Positions 31,569-39,457 of a stretch of 39,622 nt of DNA are shown here, piece by piece; positions within the stretch are counted from its first letter, which is position 1; each line of letters begins with the position of its first letter. This DNA comes from Prevotellaceae bacterium. Its GTDB lineage: Bacteria > Bacteroidota > Bacteroidia > Bacteroidales > UBA932. The stretch is from NCBI GenBank assembly GCA_031265155.1, contig JAISDB010000205.1, forward strand, positions 1 through 39,622, given 5' to 3'. A program made the translations under genes and the position numbers. The notes under the pieces were generated by a model, which was not told the origin of the DNA, made no database searches, and was given only the letters and a program-made list of their open reading frames with translations.

Positions 31569-32435
31569 ATGGATGTCTCAATTATTATAGTAAGCTACAA
31601 TACCGGAAAACTGCTGAAACAGTGTTTGAAGTCGATATTCGAAAAAACGAAAGATATTACTTTTGAAGTTATTGTTGTTGATAACTTTTCTACGGATGGT
31701 TCTCGGCAAATGCTGAAAGATGAATTTCCTAATATAATGCTTGTTGAGAGTCCCGAAAATTTGGGTTTCGGACGGGCAAATAATCTGGGAGCAAAATCGG
31801 CAACGGGCAAATACCTGTTCTTACTCAATCCGGATACCGTTTTACTTAACAATGCCATAAAAATACTTTCTGATTTTATGGACAATAACCCCGAAGCCGG
31901 AATATGCGGAGGAAATTTATATAATGAAGATAAAAAGCCAATACATTCATATTCACGATTACCGGGAATTATACAGGAATTAAAAAGATTGCTGTTGATT
32001 CCCGATACCGACTGTTTCAATAATACTCGCAAGCCCCAAAAAGTCGGATATGTTACTGGAGCCGATTTGATGATCAGGTCAGGTGTTTTTAACCGCCAAA
32101 GTGGCTTTGATTCTGATTTTTTCATGTATTATGAAGAATCCGAACTGACTTATCGGGTAAAAAGAGAAGGCTATAAGGTTTATTGCGTTCCTCAAGCTCA
32201 AATTATACACTTGGAACAAAAATCATTTTCCGATAACGAGATCAGGTTAGGAATGATTTTCAAAAGCTGCAAAACATATTACAGGAAAACACATGGACGG
32301 ATATATCAAACAGTGGTACACTGTATTTTGCTGATAACCATTATTTCAAGGCTGATACTGTTTGCAGTTTTAAGAAACAAAAAAAAAATAAATTGCTGGA
32401 AGCTTATATTAAAAACATATATCAATAAAAATTAA
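31569..32435 (+). CDS. Glycosyltransferase family 2 (rhamnosyltransferase-like)
   Basis: A 288-residue GT2 enzyme of the WbbL/rhamnosyltransferase-like subgroup. The N-terminus is VSIIIVSYNTGKLLKQCLKS, with VIVVDNFSTDGS, then FLLNPDTVLL (DxD-like site) and GADLMIRSGVFNRQSGFD with FFMYYEESELTYRVKREGY. This pattern is typical of enzymes adding 6-deoxyhexoses, which fits the CDP-deoxysugar genes upstream, but donor specificity is not proven. A C-terminal hydrophobic segment (HCILLITIISRLILFAVL) suggests membrane association. A run of ten A near the end (about 32381-32390) could be slippage-prone. Confidence 0.88.
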   Translation: MDVSIIIVSYNTGKLLKQCLKSIFEKTKDITFEVIVVDNFSTDGSRQMLKDEFPNIMLVESPENLGFGRANNLGAKSATGKYLFLLNPDTVLLNNAIKILSDFMDNNPEAGICGGNLYNEDKKPIHSYSRLPGIIQELKRLLLIPDTDCFNNTRKPQKVGYVTGADLMIRSGVFNRQSGFDSDFFMYYEESELTYRVKREGYKVYCVPQAQIIHLEQKSFSDNEIRLGMIFKSCKTYYRKTHGRIYQTVVHCILLITIISRLILFAVLRNKKKINCWKLILKTYINKN

Positions 32436-32439
32436 TACA

Positions 32440-33237
32440 ATGGCAATACCAAAAAAAATACACTGGTGCTGGCTGGGTGATGATCCCGTACCCAAAAAAT
32501 TACAAAAATGCATAAATTCATGGAAGCGAGTTATGCCCGATTATGAAATTATTCTTTGGGATAAGCAAAGATTTGATATTAACAGTGTGAAATTTGTAGC
32601 TGATGCTTATGCTGCGCGCAAATGGGCTTTTGCAGCCGATTATGTACGGCTGTATGCCCTGTACACGGAAGGAGGAATTTACCTCGATTCCGATGTAAAG
32701 GTATTTAGACGGTTCGATAAATTTTTGCAACATTCGGCATTTAGCGGCATAGAGCATCATGTAGGTACAAAAGCGTGGACAAACAGTAAAAAATACGGTC
32801 GGGCTTATAATGCCATACAGGCAGCAGTAATCGGAGCGGAAAAGGGAAATGGCTGGATAAAAATGTGCATGGAGTATTATCATTCGATAGATTTTAACTT
32901 GCGCGAAGATGGCAGTGTAAACGTTGATACCAGTCCCGACATATTTGCTTACTATGCACACAAACATTACGGTTTCAAATACGATAAACACTACAACAGC
33001 AAACAGGAATTGAAAGACGGCATTGTTATTTATCCTCAAAAGGTTTTTGCTTCCGCATATACAGGCGCAACCGTTAACTCTTATGCCTTGCATTTATGCA
33101 ATGCTTCGTGGTTAAGGAAGCCGAACTCGCTACTGTATAAAATTGATGCAAAATTATGCACCAATTCCCGTTTTTTTGCCATGTTGCATTATAAAATAAA
33201 ACAGCTTATAAGAAAAATATTTCCCGATATGATTTAG
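32440..33237 (+). CDS. Glycosyltransferase family 32
   Basis: A 265-residue glycosyltransferase of the GT32 type (DXD sugar-binding region, PF04488). The opening MAIPKKIHWCWLGDDPVPKK, the segment WAFAADYVRLYALYTEGGIYLDSDVKVF with DSD at 83-85, and a later SPDIFAYYAHKH region are diagnostic. It begins 4 bp after the preceding glycosyltransferase stop, so both are co-expressed. It transfers a hexose or similar unit with retention, likely onto the same glycan. It is the last gene of the plus-strand glycan block. Confidence 0.9.
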   Translation: MAIPKKIHWCWLGDDPVPKKLQKCINSWKRVMPDYEIILWDKQRFDINSVKFVADAYAARKWAFAADYVRLYALYTEGGIYLDSDVKVFRRFDKFLQHSAFSGIEHHVGTKAWTNSKKYGRAYNAIQAAVIGAEKGNGWIKMCMEYYHSIDFNLREDGSVNVDTSPDIFAYYAHKHYGFKYDKHYNSKQELKDGIVIYPQKVFASAYTGATVNSYALHLCNASWLRKPNSLLYKIDAKLCTNSRFFAMLHYKIKQLIRKIFPDMI

Positions 33238-33308
33238 GTGAAATTGTATTCAATAAATATGATATAGAACAGATTATTATATGCTTAAAATTCATCTGTT
33301 TATTGAAA

Positions 33309-33392
33309 CGTCATTGCGAACCGCTTGCGGTGAAGCAATCCGGTTGCAATGTGCTTTTCTGGATTGCTTCGGCGTTCCGCCTCGCAATGACG
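33309..33392. repeat. Dispersed dyad repeat, copy 1
   Basis: Perfect outer arms CGTCATTGCGA (33309-33319) and TCGCAATGACG (33382-33392), plus inner arms GAAGCAATCC (33332-33341) and GGATTGCTTC (33361-33370). It is the same family as 37139-37225, and this type of long intergenic palindrome is known to be dispersed in many bacterial genomes. Confidence 0.8.
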
Positions 33393-33559
33393 GGAGAATA
33401 ATATATGGCAGATAAGGCATATAATGCTTTATTAAATATAAACTCTAATCATTGCAGGAAAATCAGCTAAAATGCCCATATTTCTGTTCGGCTGTATCCA
33501 TACCACGTCTCAAAACATCAAATAAAAAAGCTTGCAAGCCGTTTAACAATACAGCACAA

Positions 33560-33619
33560 CGGCAAGCGAAGCAGTTCCGATAAGAATGGATTGCTTCGCC
33601 GCTTTGCTTCTCGCAATGA
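33560..33619. repeat. Dispersed dyad repeat, degraded copy
   Basis: The right half (GGATTGCTTCGCCGCTTTGC, then TTCTCGCAATGAG) matches the right half of 37139-37225 nearly perfectly. The left half is reduced to AAGCGAAGCAGTTCC, without the outer CGTCATTGCGAG arm. Hairpin potential is reduced. Confidence 0.65.
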
Positions 33620-33650
33620 GAATGAAGTTAACCGTTATGTAAAAATACAG

Positions 33651-33680
33651 CGCAGGCAAAACTTGCTCCGAACGGAGTAA
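33651..33680. repeat. 30-bp module shared with 4920-4949
   Basis: CGCAGGCAAAAC then TTGCTCCGAACGGAGTAA, matching 4920-4949 at about 25 of 30 bases. Both copies are in non-coding, repeat-rich regions. Confidence 0.5.
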
Positions 33681-33732
33681 TAAAAATAACACATCATTTC
33701 TGTTTGCACATACATATAATATTTCGCTCATG

Positions 33733-34677
33733 CTAACGCATGATGTTATAATGATTAACAGTTTTATCAGCATTGCTTGAATAATAAGATCTTGCAACTT
33801 CTTTAACGGCATCTATTCGTTTTTTTTCCAAATCCACCGAACTTCTGTATCCTTCCAATGCTATATCCAGAGCCTGTTGTTCTTTTAATTCTAATTTATC
33901 TTTTAGTTGAAAAATCAAAGTTTCCGCATCTTTATGACATTGTGAATATGGATCGATACTGGCTAATATATAGGCAGCCTGTGCATATTGGAATATTGCC
34001 ATATGCGATTTTGCCTTTTGTATTTGCTGTTTACATTCTATGTCTTGATAAAGTTTGTATATATCAAGAGTTTTTTTCCTTATTTCTGCATAACACGGCA
34101 GTTCTTCGGGAATTGTTGCCAATAAATATAAAGCATCTGCATATTGCTGTTTGCTTTTCAATTCTTCAGATTTACTTATAAATACAGGACAGTAATTTGC
34201 ATATAATTGCAATATTCTGTTTTTACTTTCGTTTATAAAATCTTTATATTTAGAATCTTTTGTGTTTATATTCGAAAGTAAATTTGTAATTGCTTCTTTT
34301 TTCGAAAAGCCGCTGCCCTTTAATGTCGTCGAAATAGAAGAAATGACATTATCATTGATAATTTGTTTCACAAACAAAGTTATATCTGCTGTAACAATAA
34401 CAAGATTTTTCATTCCTCCTTCAACCTGTTTAACATCGTATATTTCGAATACAGGATAAATGACAAAGCTATTTAGCGAAAAACTGTATCCGATATCATT
34501 ATAGCTAAGTATCTGCTTTATTTTGGTATCAAGTTTTGCCGTTTCAGATGTTGACAAATCGGGAATATTGTCTGGTGTATAAACATTTAATAATATTTTA
34601 CCCAGATCGTTTGTATCCTGTGAATATAGCGATATGGTATGTACTAAACAGAAAATAATTAAACATATTTTTTTCAT
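33733..34677 (-). CDS. Secreted protein of the CsgG-like operon
   Basis: A 314-residue protein with a signal peptide (MKKICLIIFCLVHTISLYS, then Q). The first half is beta-rich, with SFVIYPVFEIYDVKQVEGGMKNLVIVTADITLFV. The second half is helical with repeated YA(D/Q)A-type pairs (KSKQQYADALYLLATIPEEL, MAIFQYAQAAYILASIDPYSQ), suggesting TPR-like helical hairpins with cysteines near each repeat. No family name is certain. It is the last gene of a four-gene minus-strand operon, 6 bp after the DUF6175 gene, so it probably works with the envelope proteins encoded upstream. Confidence 0.75.
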   Translation of the reverse strand: MKKICLIIFCLVHTISLYSQDTNDLGKILLNVYTPDNIPDLSTSETAKLDTKIKQILSYNDIGYSFSLNSFVIYPVFEIYDVKQVEGGMKNLVIVTADITLFVKQIINDNVISSISTTLKGSGFSKKEAITNLLSNINTKDSKYKDFINESKNRILQLYANYCPVFISKSEELKSKQQYADALYLLATIPEELPCYAEIRKKTLDIYKLYQDIECKQQIQKAKSHMAIFQYAQAAYILASIDPYSQCHKDAETLIFQLKDKLELKEQQALDIALEGYRSSVDLEKKRIDAVKEVARSYYSSNADKTVNHYNIMR

Positions 34678-34683
34678 AATGTT

Positions 34684-35577
34684 CTATTTTATAGTGATAA
34701 ATATTGTATTACTTTTAATATCTCTTTTCCCTTCCAGACCAAGAGTTTTCAGAAACTTAAATATCTCCAATGCAAATTTGTTGGGATTATAGTTGTTGCC
34801 TGTGCTTTGGTCTTTAAGCGGAATTTTGACATCATCAAAAATCATTAGATTATCGGATGTTCCCTGAATATGATAATTGTTTTTATAGGCATTTTGTTCC
34901 ATCCACATGTCCAGTTCGTCTGACAGTAATAAGCCTTGCGTACCGACTTCCGAAAACATGTTATATTGAGAATCTTCAGCAAAACCAAATTCTATGATAA
35001 GTGATTTTCCGTTATTCACAATATCCGTAAATTTTTCCTGCATCACAGTCAGAAAGTCGGTGGCAACAGTTTCAAAGGCTTTGGATGCTAATTTCCCTAT
35101 ATCATCCGTATAAAATTTGCCGCTTTCTCCAACTTTATTCGACAGTGAATTGCCTGTTGATATTTCATAAGCGGTAACTATAACCTTTACTGAATTGCCT
35201 GTGCTTGACAGTAACACGTTTACCTCGGTTTCGACATAAATATCCGCTCCCGACATTTGGATGAACTGTGCTTTTATATCGGTTTTGTTTGCCGACGAAA
35301 ATACAGAATTACTTTGAGACGCTCTTAATCGGGCGGCAAAGTCAACTGTTGTAAATCCGCGCGAATCAAATGCTTCTTTTATTTTTGTTATGGTTATGCG
35401 TTTGTTTACATCTTCTTCCAGCACGGTTCTAATATCTTCACCTTCTTTGACATAAGGAATTACCATTATTTTCGGTTGCACTGTCTGCACTTCGCCGCCG
35501 CTGTTTGTTGCAGCTATCTGTGCACGACCTGTTATTGTGCACAAAATTAATATTGACAGTAAAAATAAATTTTTCAT
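34684..35577 (-). CDS. DUF6175-family secreted protein
   Basis: A 297-residue protein with a signal peptide (MKNLFLLSILILCTITGRA, then Q). It matches the DUF6175 pattern: PKIMVIPYVKEGEDIRTVLE, the KIKEAFDSRGFTTVDFAARL segment, FIQMSGADIYVETEV and GKSLIIEFGF. The second half may be a separate domain. Function unknown; such genes often sit with CsgG-type genes in Bacteroidetes. The first half resembles the general ABC of LpoB/CsgG-like periplasmic folds, which is inference. It lies 14 bp after the upstream lipoprotein gene. Confidence 0.75.
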   Translation of the reverse strand: MKNLFLLSILILCTITGRAQIAATNSGGEVQTVQPKIMVIPYVKEGEDIRTVLEEDVNKRITITKIKEAFDSRGFTTVDFAARLRASQSNSVFSSANKTDIKAQFIQMSGADIYVETEVNVLLSSTGNSVKVIVTAYEISTGNSLSNKVGESGKFYTDDIGKLASKAFETVATDFLTVMQEKFTDIVNNGKSLIIEFGFAEDSQYNMFSEVGTQGLLLSDELDMWMEQNAYKNNYHIQGTSDNLMIFDDVKIPLKDQSTGNNYNPNKFALEIFKFLKTLGLEGKRDIKSNTIFITIK

Positions 35578-35591
35578 ATATTTTTTATAAA

Positions 35592-36047
35592 TTAATAACC
35601 AAATTTTCTAATAACACCGCGATTTTCCAAGTCCAATCGCAAAGCTTTTAAATTTACTGTAACATCAACCGCCATACTTCTGGTTTTATCAGCGTTCTTT
35701 TCCAGTTTAGTTACAGGATGCGACGATATGATAAACGTTTTATATCTGCTGTTGTTATAAAATTCGCGAAAATAATCGGCGTGTTTTGCCTTTGCGCTTG
35801 CTTCGTCTATTGATATTAACGGACTGTTTTGCTTTGAACTCGGTAATCCCCTGAAGAATAATACGTCTATTGCATTCATTTCGGCATCGATTTGCGCCTT
35901 TTGTTCATTATCGCCAATACCTACCGAACGCATTGAAACGGTTTCGTTGCCGCCCGACAGATAAACGACTTTTGCCGTTTGATAATAAGCTGTTTTGCAG
36001 CCTGTAAACAGCATTATCGCTATTGAAAACATTAATAATTTTCTCAT
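35592..36047 (-). CDS. Small lipoprotein of the CsgG-like operon
   Basis: A 151-residue predicted lipoprotein: MRKLLMFSIAIMLFTGC, where the lipobox is LFTGC and the lipidated cysteine is at 17. The mature part begins KTAYYQTAKVVYLSGG, is mixed alpha/beta and ends LENRGVIRKFGY. No named family is recognised. The start at 36047 is chosen over 36056 because it gives a normal signal. A candidate internal promoter -7 box TAAATTTG (36061-36054) and a strong stem-loop (36065-36101) precede it. It is likely anchored in the outer membrane next to the CsgG-like protein. Confidence 0.75.
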   Translation of the reverse strand: MRKLLMFSIAIMLFTGCKTAYYQTAKVVYLSGGNETVSMRSVGIGDNEQKAQIDAEMNAIDVLFFRGLPSSKQNSPLISIDEASAKAKHADYFREFYNNSRYKTFIISSHPVTKLEKNADKTRSMAVDVTVNLKALRLDLENRGVIRKFGY

Positions 36048-36064
36048 AATATTCAAATTTAAAT

Positions 36065-36101
36065 ATTGAAAGTATCATTTTTTGACAACGATACTTTCAA
36101 T
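36065..36101. repeat. Perfect 12-bp stem-loop between operon genes
   Basis: ATTGAAAGTATC (36065-36076) and GATACTTTCAAT (36090-36101) form a perfect 12-bp stem with a 13-nt loop, in the 78-bp gap between the CsgG-like gene and the lipoprotein gene. No T run follows on either strand, so it is more likely an mRNA processing or stability element, or a protein-binding dyad, than a strong terminator. Confidence 0.65.
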
Positions 36102-36125
36102 ACTGCTATACATCAATATTTATAT

Positions 36126-36998
36126 TTAGTCGGCTTTTAAAATAATTTTCAAATTCGGATTAGACTCAAATTTTGCTCTTATTTCTTTTTCGCCTGATTT
36201 TATCTTGCATAACGAGAAATTTTCATCTTCAACTTTTGCAACTTCCAACTGTCCTATTTCTTTGTTGCGTTCCATTTGTTTACCATCAACCTCAACAACT
36301 ACAGGTTCGGCAACAATAAATTTCAACCCTTTTTTGATTCCTTTTTCCGAACCTCCCGAAATTAAAACCTGCTTACCCTGAAATTCAACAATTTTCAATG
36401 TTACAGGAAAATTTTTTAGAACAAATTTATCTACCTGACCTTCTATGTCTTTTAGGGCTTTATTTAAAGCAGATTCTCTTGATTGAGGATTTGCGAATGC
36501 ACCTATAAAAGCTATTCCTCCCGATTTGGGCTCGATAGTTTCACTGCTGATAATTTTTCCTGTTTCCAAATCCAGAACTTTTAATGATAAAAGCAATCTT
36601 GCCGTCCAGCCTGTCGAGTTTTGGCCTCCCTGATTATTCGCAGAAAAACCTTCAGTTATGGATATGGTAGAAATACTGCCGATAATTAAATACTGAGCGC
36701 CAAGGCTTTTTACCTGCGCTATTGCAGATCCATCAATAAAATTTTCCCCCTTTTGAACTTCAATTTCCTGATTCATCAATTCCATACTGAGTTGATCCCT
36801 GTCAACAATTTCAAAACGTTTTGTTTTAACAAAAGCATTTATAACCTCTTCGCGTACGGCAACGACATCTTTCGGATCAGCCTTGCCTTCTACATAACCA
36901 AACGTTGGAATTCCAACTACAATTTTTTCCTGTGCCATCACAGACACTCCATTAATCATGCTAATTAAAGCAATTGATAAAAATAAAATTTTTCTCAT
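36126..36998 (-). CDS. CsgG/HfaB-like secreted protein
   Basis: A 290-residue protein of the CsgG-type family (curli/holdfast secretion or LpoB-like fold). The signal peptide is MRKILFLSIALISMINGVSVMA, then Q, without a lipobox. The diagnostic pattern is present: KIVVGIPTFGYVEGKADP, FVKTKRFEIVDRDQLSMEL, then SLGAQYLIIGSISTISITEG and LLSLKVLDLETGKIISSETI. The C-terminal extra domain (about 200-290) is beta-rich (QVLISGGSEKGIKKGLKF). True CsgG forms an outer-membrane pore, but this protein lacks the lipid anchor, so it may be a periplasmic accessory form. It is the first gene of the four-gene operon. Confidence 0.82.
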   Translation of the reverse strand: MRKILFLSIALISMINGVSVMAQEKIVVGIPTFGYVEGKADPKDVVAVREEVINAFVKTKRFEIVDRDQLSMELMNQEIEVQKGENFIDGSAIAQVKSLGAQYLIIGSISTISITEGFSANNQGGQNSTGWTARLLLSLKVLDLETGKIISSETIEPKSGGIAFIGAFANPQSRESALNKALKDIEGQVDKFVLKNFPVTLKIVEFQGKQVLISGGSEKGIKKGLKFIVAEPVVVEVDGKQMERNKEIGQLEVAKVEDENFSLCKIKSGEKEIRAKFESNPNLKIILKAD

Positions 36999-37080
36999 AT
37001 TTTGTTTTTTGTAAATAATATGTGCCTACTCCTTAATTTATAGTCTCATTTCGGCTTGTTCAGACATTATATTTATTAAA

Positions 37081-37121
37081 TTTCCCCTACTCTGTTTCCG
37101 GCTTTTCGGGTTGCGCCGTTT
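37081..37121. repeat. 41-bp direct repeat, copy 1
   Basis: TTTCCCCTACTCTGTTTCCG (and the following GCTTTTCGGGTTGCGCCGTT) recurs at 38731-38771 with a single mismatch. It includes the small hairpin CCGGCTTTTCGGG. The two copies flank the membrane-protein gene, 1650 bp apart. Confidence 0.85.
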
Positions 37122-37138
37122 GTTTAATTGTTTTGTTC

Positions 37139-37225
37139 GTCATTGCGAGCAAAGCGAAGCAATCCATAAAGAGTTTTATCTGTATTTTCCCGGATTGCTT
37201 CGCCGCTTTGCTTCTCGCAATGACG
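37139..37225. repeat. Dispersed dyad repeat, copy 3
   Basis: Outer arms CGTCATTGCGAG (37139-37150) and CTCGCAATGACG (37214-37225) are perfect 12-bp inverted repeats, with inner GAAGCAATCC / GGATTGCTTC arms. It is the most complete copy of the family seen at 33309 and 33560. It lies between the 41-bp repeat and the membrane-protein gene's stop. Confidence 0.8.
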
Positions 37226-37283
37226 TTGCTTTCATGTTTACAAATTCATGACTTTTGTTCCAACAATATTATAATTTAATCAT

Positions 37284-38705
37284 TTAAACAGTCTTTTTTA
37301 AGAAAATAAAATATTCTTTTTTATTTGTTTCTTGCCCAAAATGTACTACACCAGGGTTATTCTCGTAATTATACTCTTCTTTTTTAGACAATTCGCTTCT
37401 CAGTCTGTCCACTTCATTTATGTAGCCAGAATGAGTTAATAAATAAAAACCGTTTTCAATACTATACTTCCGTTTAAATTCATTTTTACACTCGTTATAT
37501 TTGTTTTTATTAGAAAAAATTGTTTTTGAATCTATTGATACTACCTGAATAGTTGCTTTTGATTCTTTTAATTTGTAACGCTCAATGCCTTTCATACAAT
37601 CATCATCATGTTTGAATCTCTGTTTGAAATGATACAAAACTTTGCTTGTACCTATTTGATACTTATATGTTGCCTTGCAAAAGTAAAAAAGTGAAAAGAC
37701 AAAACATGTCGAAACCCCCAAAATCCACCATAAATATTTATCGTAAGGATCATTTTCCGTTTTTACATTCACATCCTTGAAATCCATCCGCGCCATTTTA
37801 GAATCATTAATATAATATTTTTGTGCTTTATATTCAATAGTTTTATAGTTCTTATTATCACTTGTTAGGCTTGATACATCATTAATATGGATACACAGGT
37901 TAAAAGCCATGATAGCAACCGGAATGAAAAAAATTAAACAGACCCAGCTGTTTCTCCATTTTGATCTTTTTGCCTTACCAGGAATGTCTTTCAATTCATC
38001 CATCAACGACTTTGATATGTTCGATAGGGCGCTGTATTCTTTTCTTCGCTGAGTGGTAGGAAAAAACATATTGTTGAAACATATACCATAGAATATATAT
38101 CTGCGAATATTTATGTTTTTTGTCTGATTCAGCGACAATATCTTTCCTATTGTAAAGTTTTCGGCACGAATGCAAACAAACAGCCATAACGACAGTATCA
38201 AAAAGGTGATACCCATTACAATCAAAATATCATTAACGCCGACTTTTATACCCAAAATAGGTATCGCAATATAAGATGATTCTATGTGATTATCAATATA
38301 GCTTTCTCTTATTTTTTCAGAAATAATATTTTCTTCTTTAATAAGTCCGAGAGAATCTATCGGCAATATTTTTCCTGCATTTAATTTATTAATTAATTCG
38401 TCTTGTGTAATATTTCCGAACAGAATAGTGTCTTTTGTGATATTTGCTGTGTTTGTTTTATCTTGCCTGTCATTTAATCTCAAATACACATTCATTTTTT
38501 TATACAAATGCTCTTCATACGACCAGTAATGATTGAATAAAACAACAAGAGTCATTATACAGACAATAGTCATAACTGTAAATGACCAATATACACGATT
38601 GGTAACTACATGCGCCATTTTAACATACATGTCCGAATTGTAATAATCTTCGGATATTGACCTATCAACAATAGGTTCTGACTGATGGTTTAATTCTGTT
38701 TTCAT
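37284..38705 (-). CDS. Four-helix membrane protein of unknown function
   Basis: A 473-residue protein with four hydrophobic helices at about 38-60, 156-180, 254-274 and 324-346, separated by soluble regions of roughly 95, 73 and 50 residues and a soluble C-terminal tail of about 125 residues. The charge pattern suggests the N-terminus and the second loop face the cytosol. No known family or catalytic motif is recognised. A 41-bp direct repeat brackets the gene (37081-37121 and 38731-38771), and codon use is more AT-rich than the neighbouring operon, as expected of an acquired gene. It has no apparent operon partners. Confidence 0.7.
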   Translation of the reverse strand: MKTELNHQSEPIVDRSISEDYYNSDMYVKMAHVVTNRVYWSFTVMTIVCIMTLVVLFNHYWSYEEHLYKKMNVYLRLNDRQDKTNTANITKDTILFGNITQDELINKLNAGKILPIDSLGLIKEENIISEKIRESYIDNHIESSYIAIPILGIKVGVNDILIVMGITFLILSLWLFVCIRAENFTIGKILSLNQTKNINIRRYIFYGICFNNMFFPTTQRRKEYSALSNISKSLMDELKDIPGKAKRSKWRNSWVCLIFFIPVAIMAFNLCIHINDVSSLTSDNKNYKTIEYKAQKYYINDSKMARMDFKDVNVKTENDPYDKYLWWILGVSTCFVFSLFYFCKATYKYQIGTSKVLYHFKQRFKHDDDCMKGIERYKLKESKATIQVVSIDSKTIFSNKNKYNECKNEFKRKYSIENGFYLLTHSGYINEVDRLRSELSKKEEYNYENNPGVVHFGQETNKKEYFIFLKKTV

Positions 38706-38730
38706 GTTTTCTATTCTTATTATATAACTT

Positions 38731-38771
38731 TTTCCCCTACTCTGTTTCCGGCTTTTCGGGTTGCTCCGTTT
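38731..38771. repeat. 41-bp direct repeat, copy 2
   Basis: It matches 37081-37121 with one mismatch (G to T near the 3' end). It lies 25 bp upstream of the membrane-protein gene's start. Confidence 0.85.
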
Positions 38772-38797
38772 TTTTATTATTTTTAATTTAAAGATTT

Positions 38798-39004
38798 ATC
38801 GTCTCGCTGTCATCGTTATTACCGTCTCGCTGTCATCGTTATTACCGAAACGTTATCATCGTCATCACCATGTCGCTATCATCGTTATTACCGAAACGTT
38901 ATTATCGTCATCACTGTGTCGCAGTTATCGTTATTACCGAAGCGTTATCATTGTCATCACCGTGTCGCTGTCATCGTTATTACCGAAACGTTATCATCGT
39001 TATC
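38798..39004. repeat. Tandem array, nine 23-bp units of two types
   Basis: Units begin at 38798, 38821, 38844, 38867, 38890, 38913, 38936, 38959 and 38982. Type A is close to ACCGTGTCGCTGTCATCG then TTATT; type B is ACCGAAACGTTATCATCG then TCATC. The order is A A B A B A B A B, so the array also has a 46-bp higher-order period. All units share ACCG...CG.T.TCATCGT. The period is not a multiple of three, so this is not a protein repeat. There are no unique spacers, so it is not a CRISPR array. Confidence 0.8.
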
Positions 39005-39064
39005 GCCGTGAAGCAATTTATGCCAAGCAGTAAATATTAAAACCGTAAATAATATTAATTCATG

Positions 39065-39457
39065 CTATTGCAAACTCGTAGCATCTTTGAATACGGCTTT
39101 TTTGATTTGCTCGCGCAAGGCTTCGGACGAGGTAAAATGTACCTGCACGCTCTTAATCCTGTTTGCATTTACTTCCGCTTCGGTTTCTGCGCCTTCGCTG
39201 CGGGCTGTCAAACGAAAACTGCCCAGCTCGCCCAGTTGAACCGTATGTCCTTCGAGCAGCAAATTGACCACCACTTTCAATAATTGATACATTGCCATTT
39301 CCGCTTCTTTCGGGTTTAACGTTGTTTCGTCCGCCAGCAGTTTGGCAAGCTGTTTTTCTTTCACCATTCCTATGCTTTTGAGGATTGGATACCATAATTT
39401 GGGAGCCGACTGATTAGACGGGTTTCCTCTCTGTACTTTCTTGTAAAATAAAGGCAT
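39065..39457 (-). CDS. HU-family DNA-binding protein
   Basis: A 130-residue histone-like DNA-binding protein of the Bacteroidetes HU-related group (TIGR01201 type). Visible family features are the opening MPLFYKKVQRGNPSNQSAPKLWYP, then the helical pair MVKEKQLAKLLADETTLNPKEAEMAMYQLLKVVVNLLLEG, HTVQLGELGSFRLTARSEG (the beta-strand start of the DNA-binding arm), and a C-terminal KSVQVHFTSSEALREQIKKA. Length is normal for this subgroup. It would bend and compact DNA, possibly locally. The gene stands alone, and the tandem array lies in its 3' region. Confidence 0.9.
   Translation of the reverse strand: MPLFYKKVQRGNPSNQSAPKLWYPILKSIGMVKEKQLAKLLADETTLNPKEAEMAMYQLLKVVVNLLLEGHTVQLGELGSFRLTARSEGAETEAEVNANRIKSVQVHFTSSEALREQIKKAVFKDATSLQ

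Larger units (their letters stand above)
33238..33732. other. Repeat-bearing intergenic region between converging genes
   Basis: 495 bp between the GT32 gene and the minus-strand operon. It contains one complete dyad repeat (33309-33392), one partial relative (33560-33619) and a copy of the 30-bp module also found at 4920. No convincing coding frame is seen. The dyads may serve as transcription terminators for both strands. Confidence 0.6.
38706..39064. other. Intergenic region with tandem array
   Basis: 359 bp between the membrane-protein gene and the HU gene, both on the minus strand. It holds the second copy of the 41-bp repeat (38731-38771) and the 23-bp tandem array (38798-39004). A plus-strand open frame across the array exists only because the repeat lacks stops, and coding is not claimed. 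Confidence 0.6.

Noticed and set aside
38798..39004. Possible CRISPR array
   Set aside because: Units are contiguous with no unique spacers, and no cas genes are present in the window.
38761..39033. Plus-strand 90-codon open frame across the 23-bp array
   Set aside because: It exists because the repeat lacks stops. A 23-bp period rotates through all frames, and there is no start signal or family resemblance.
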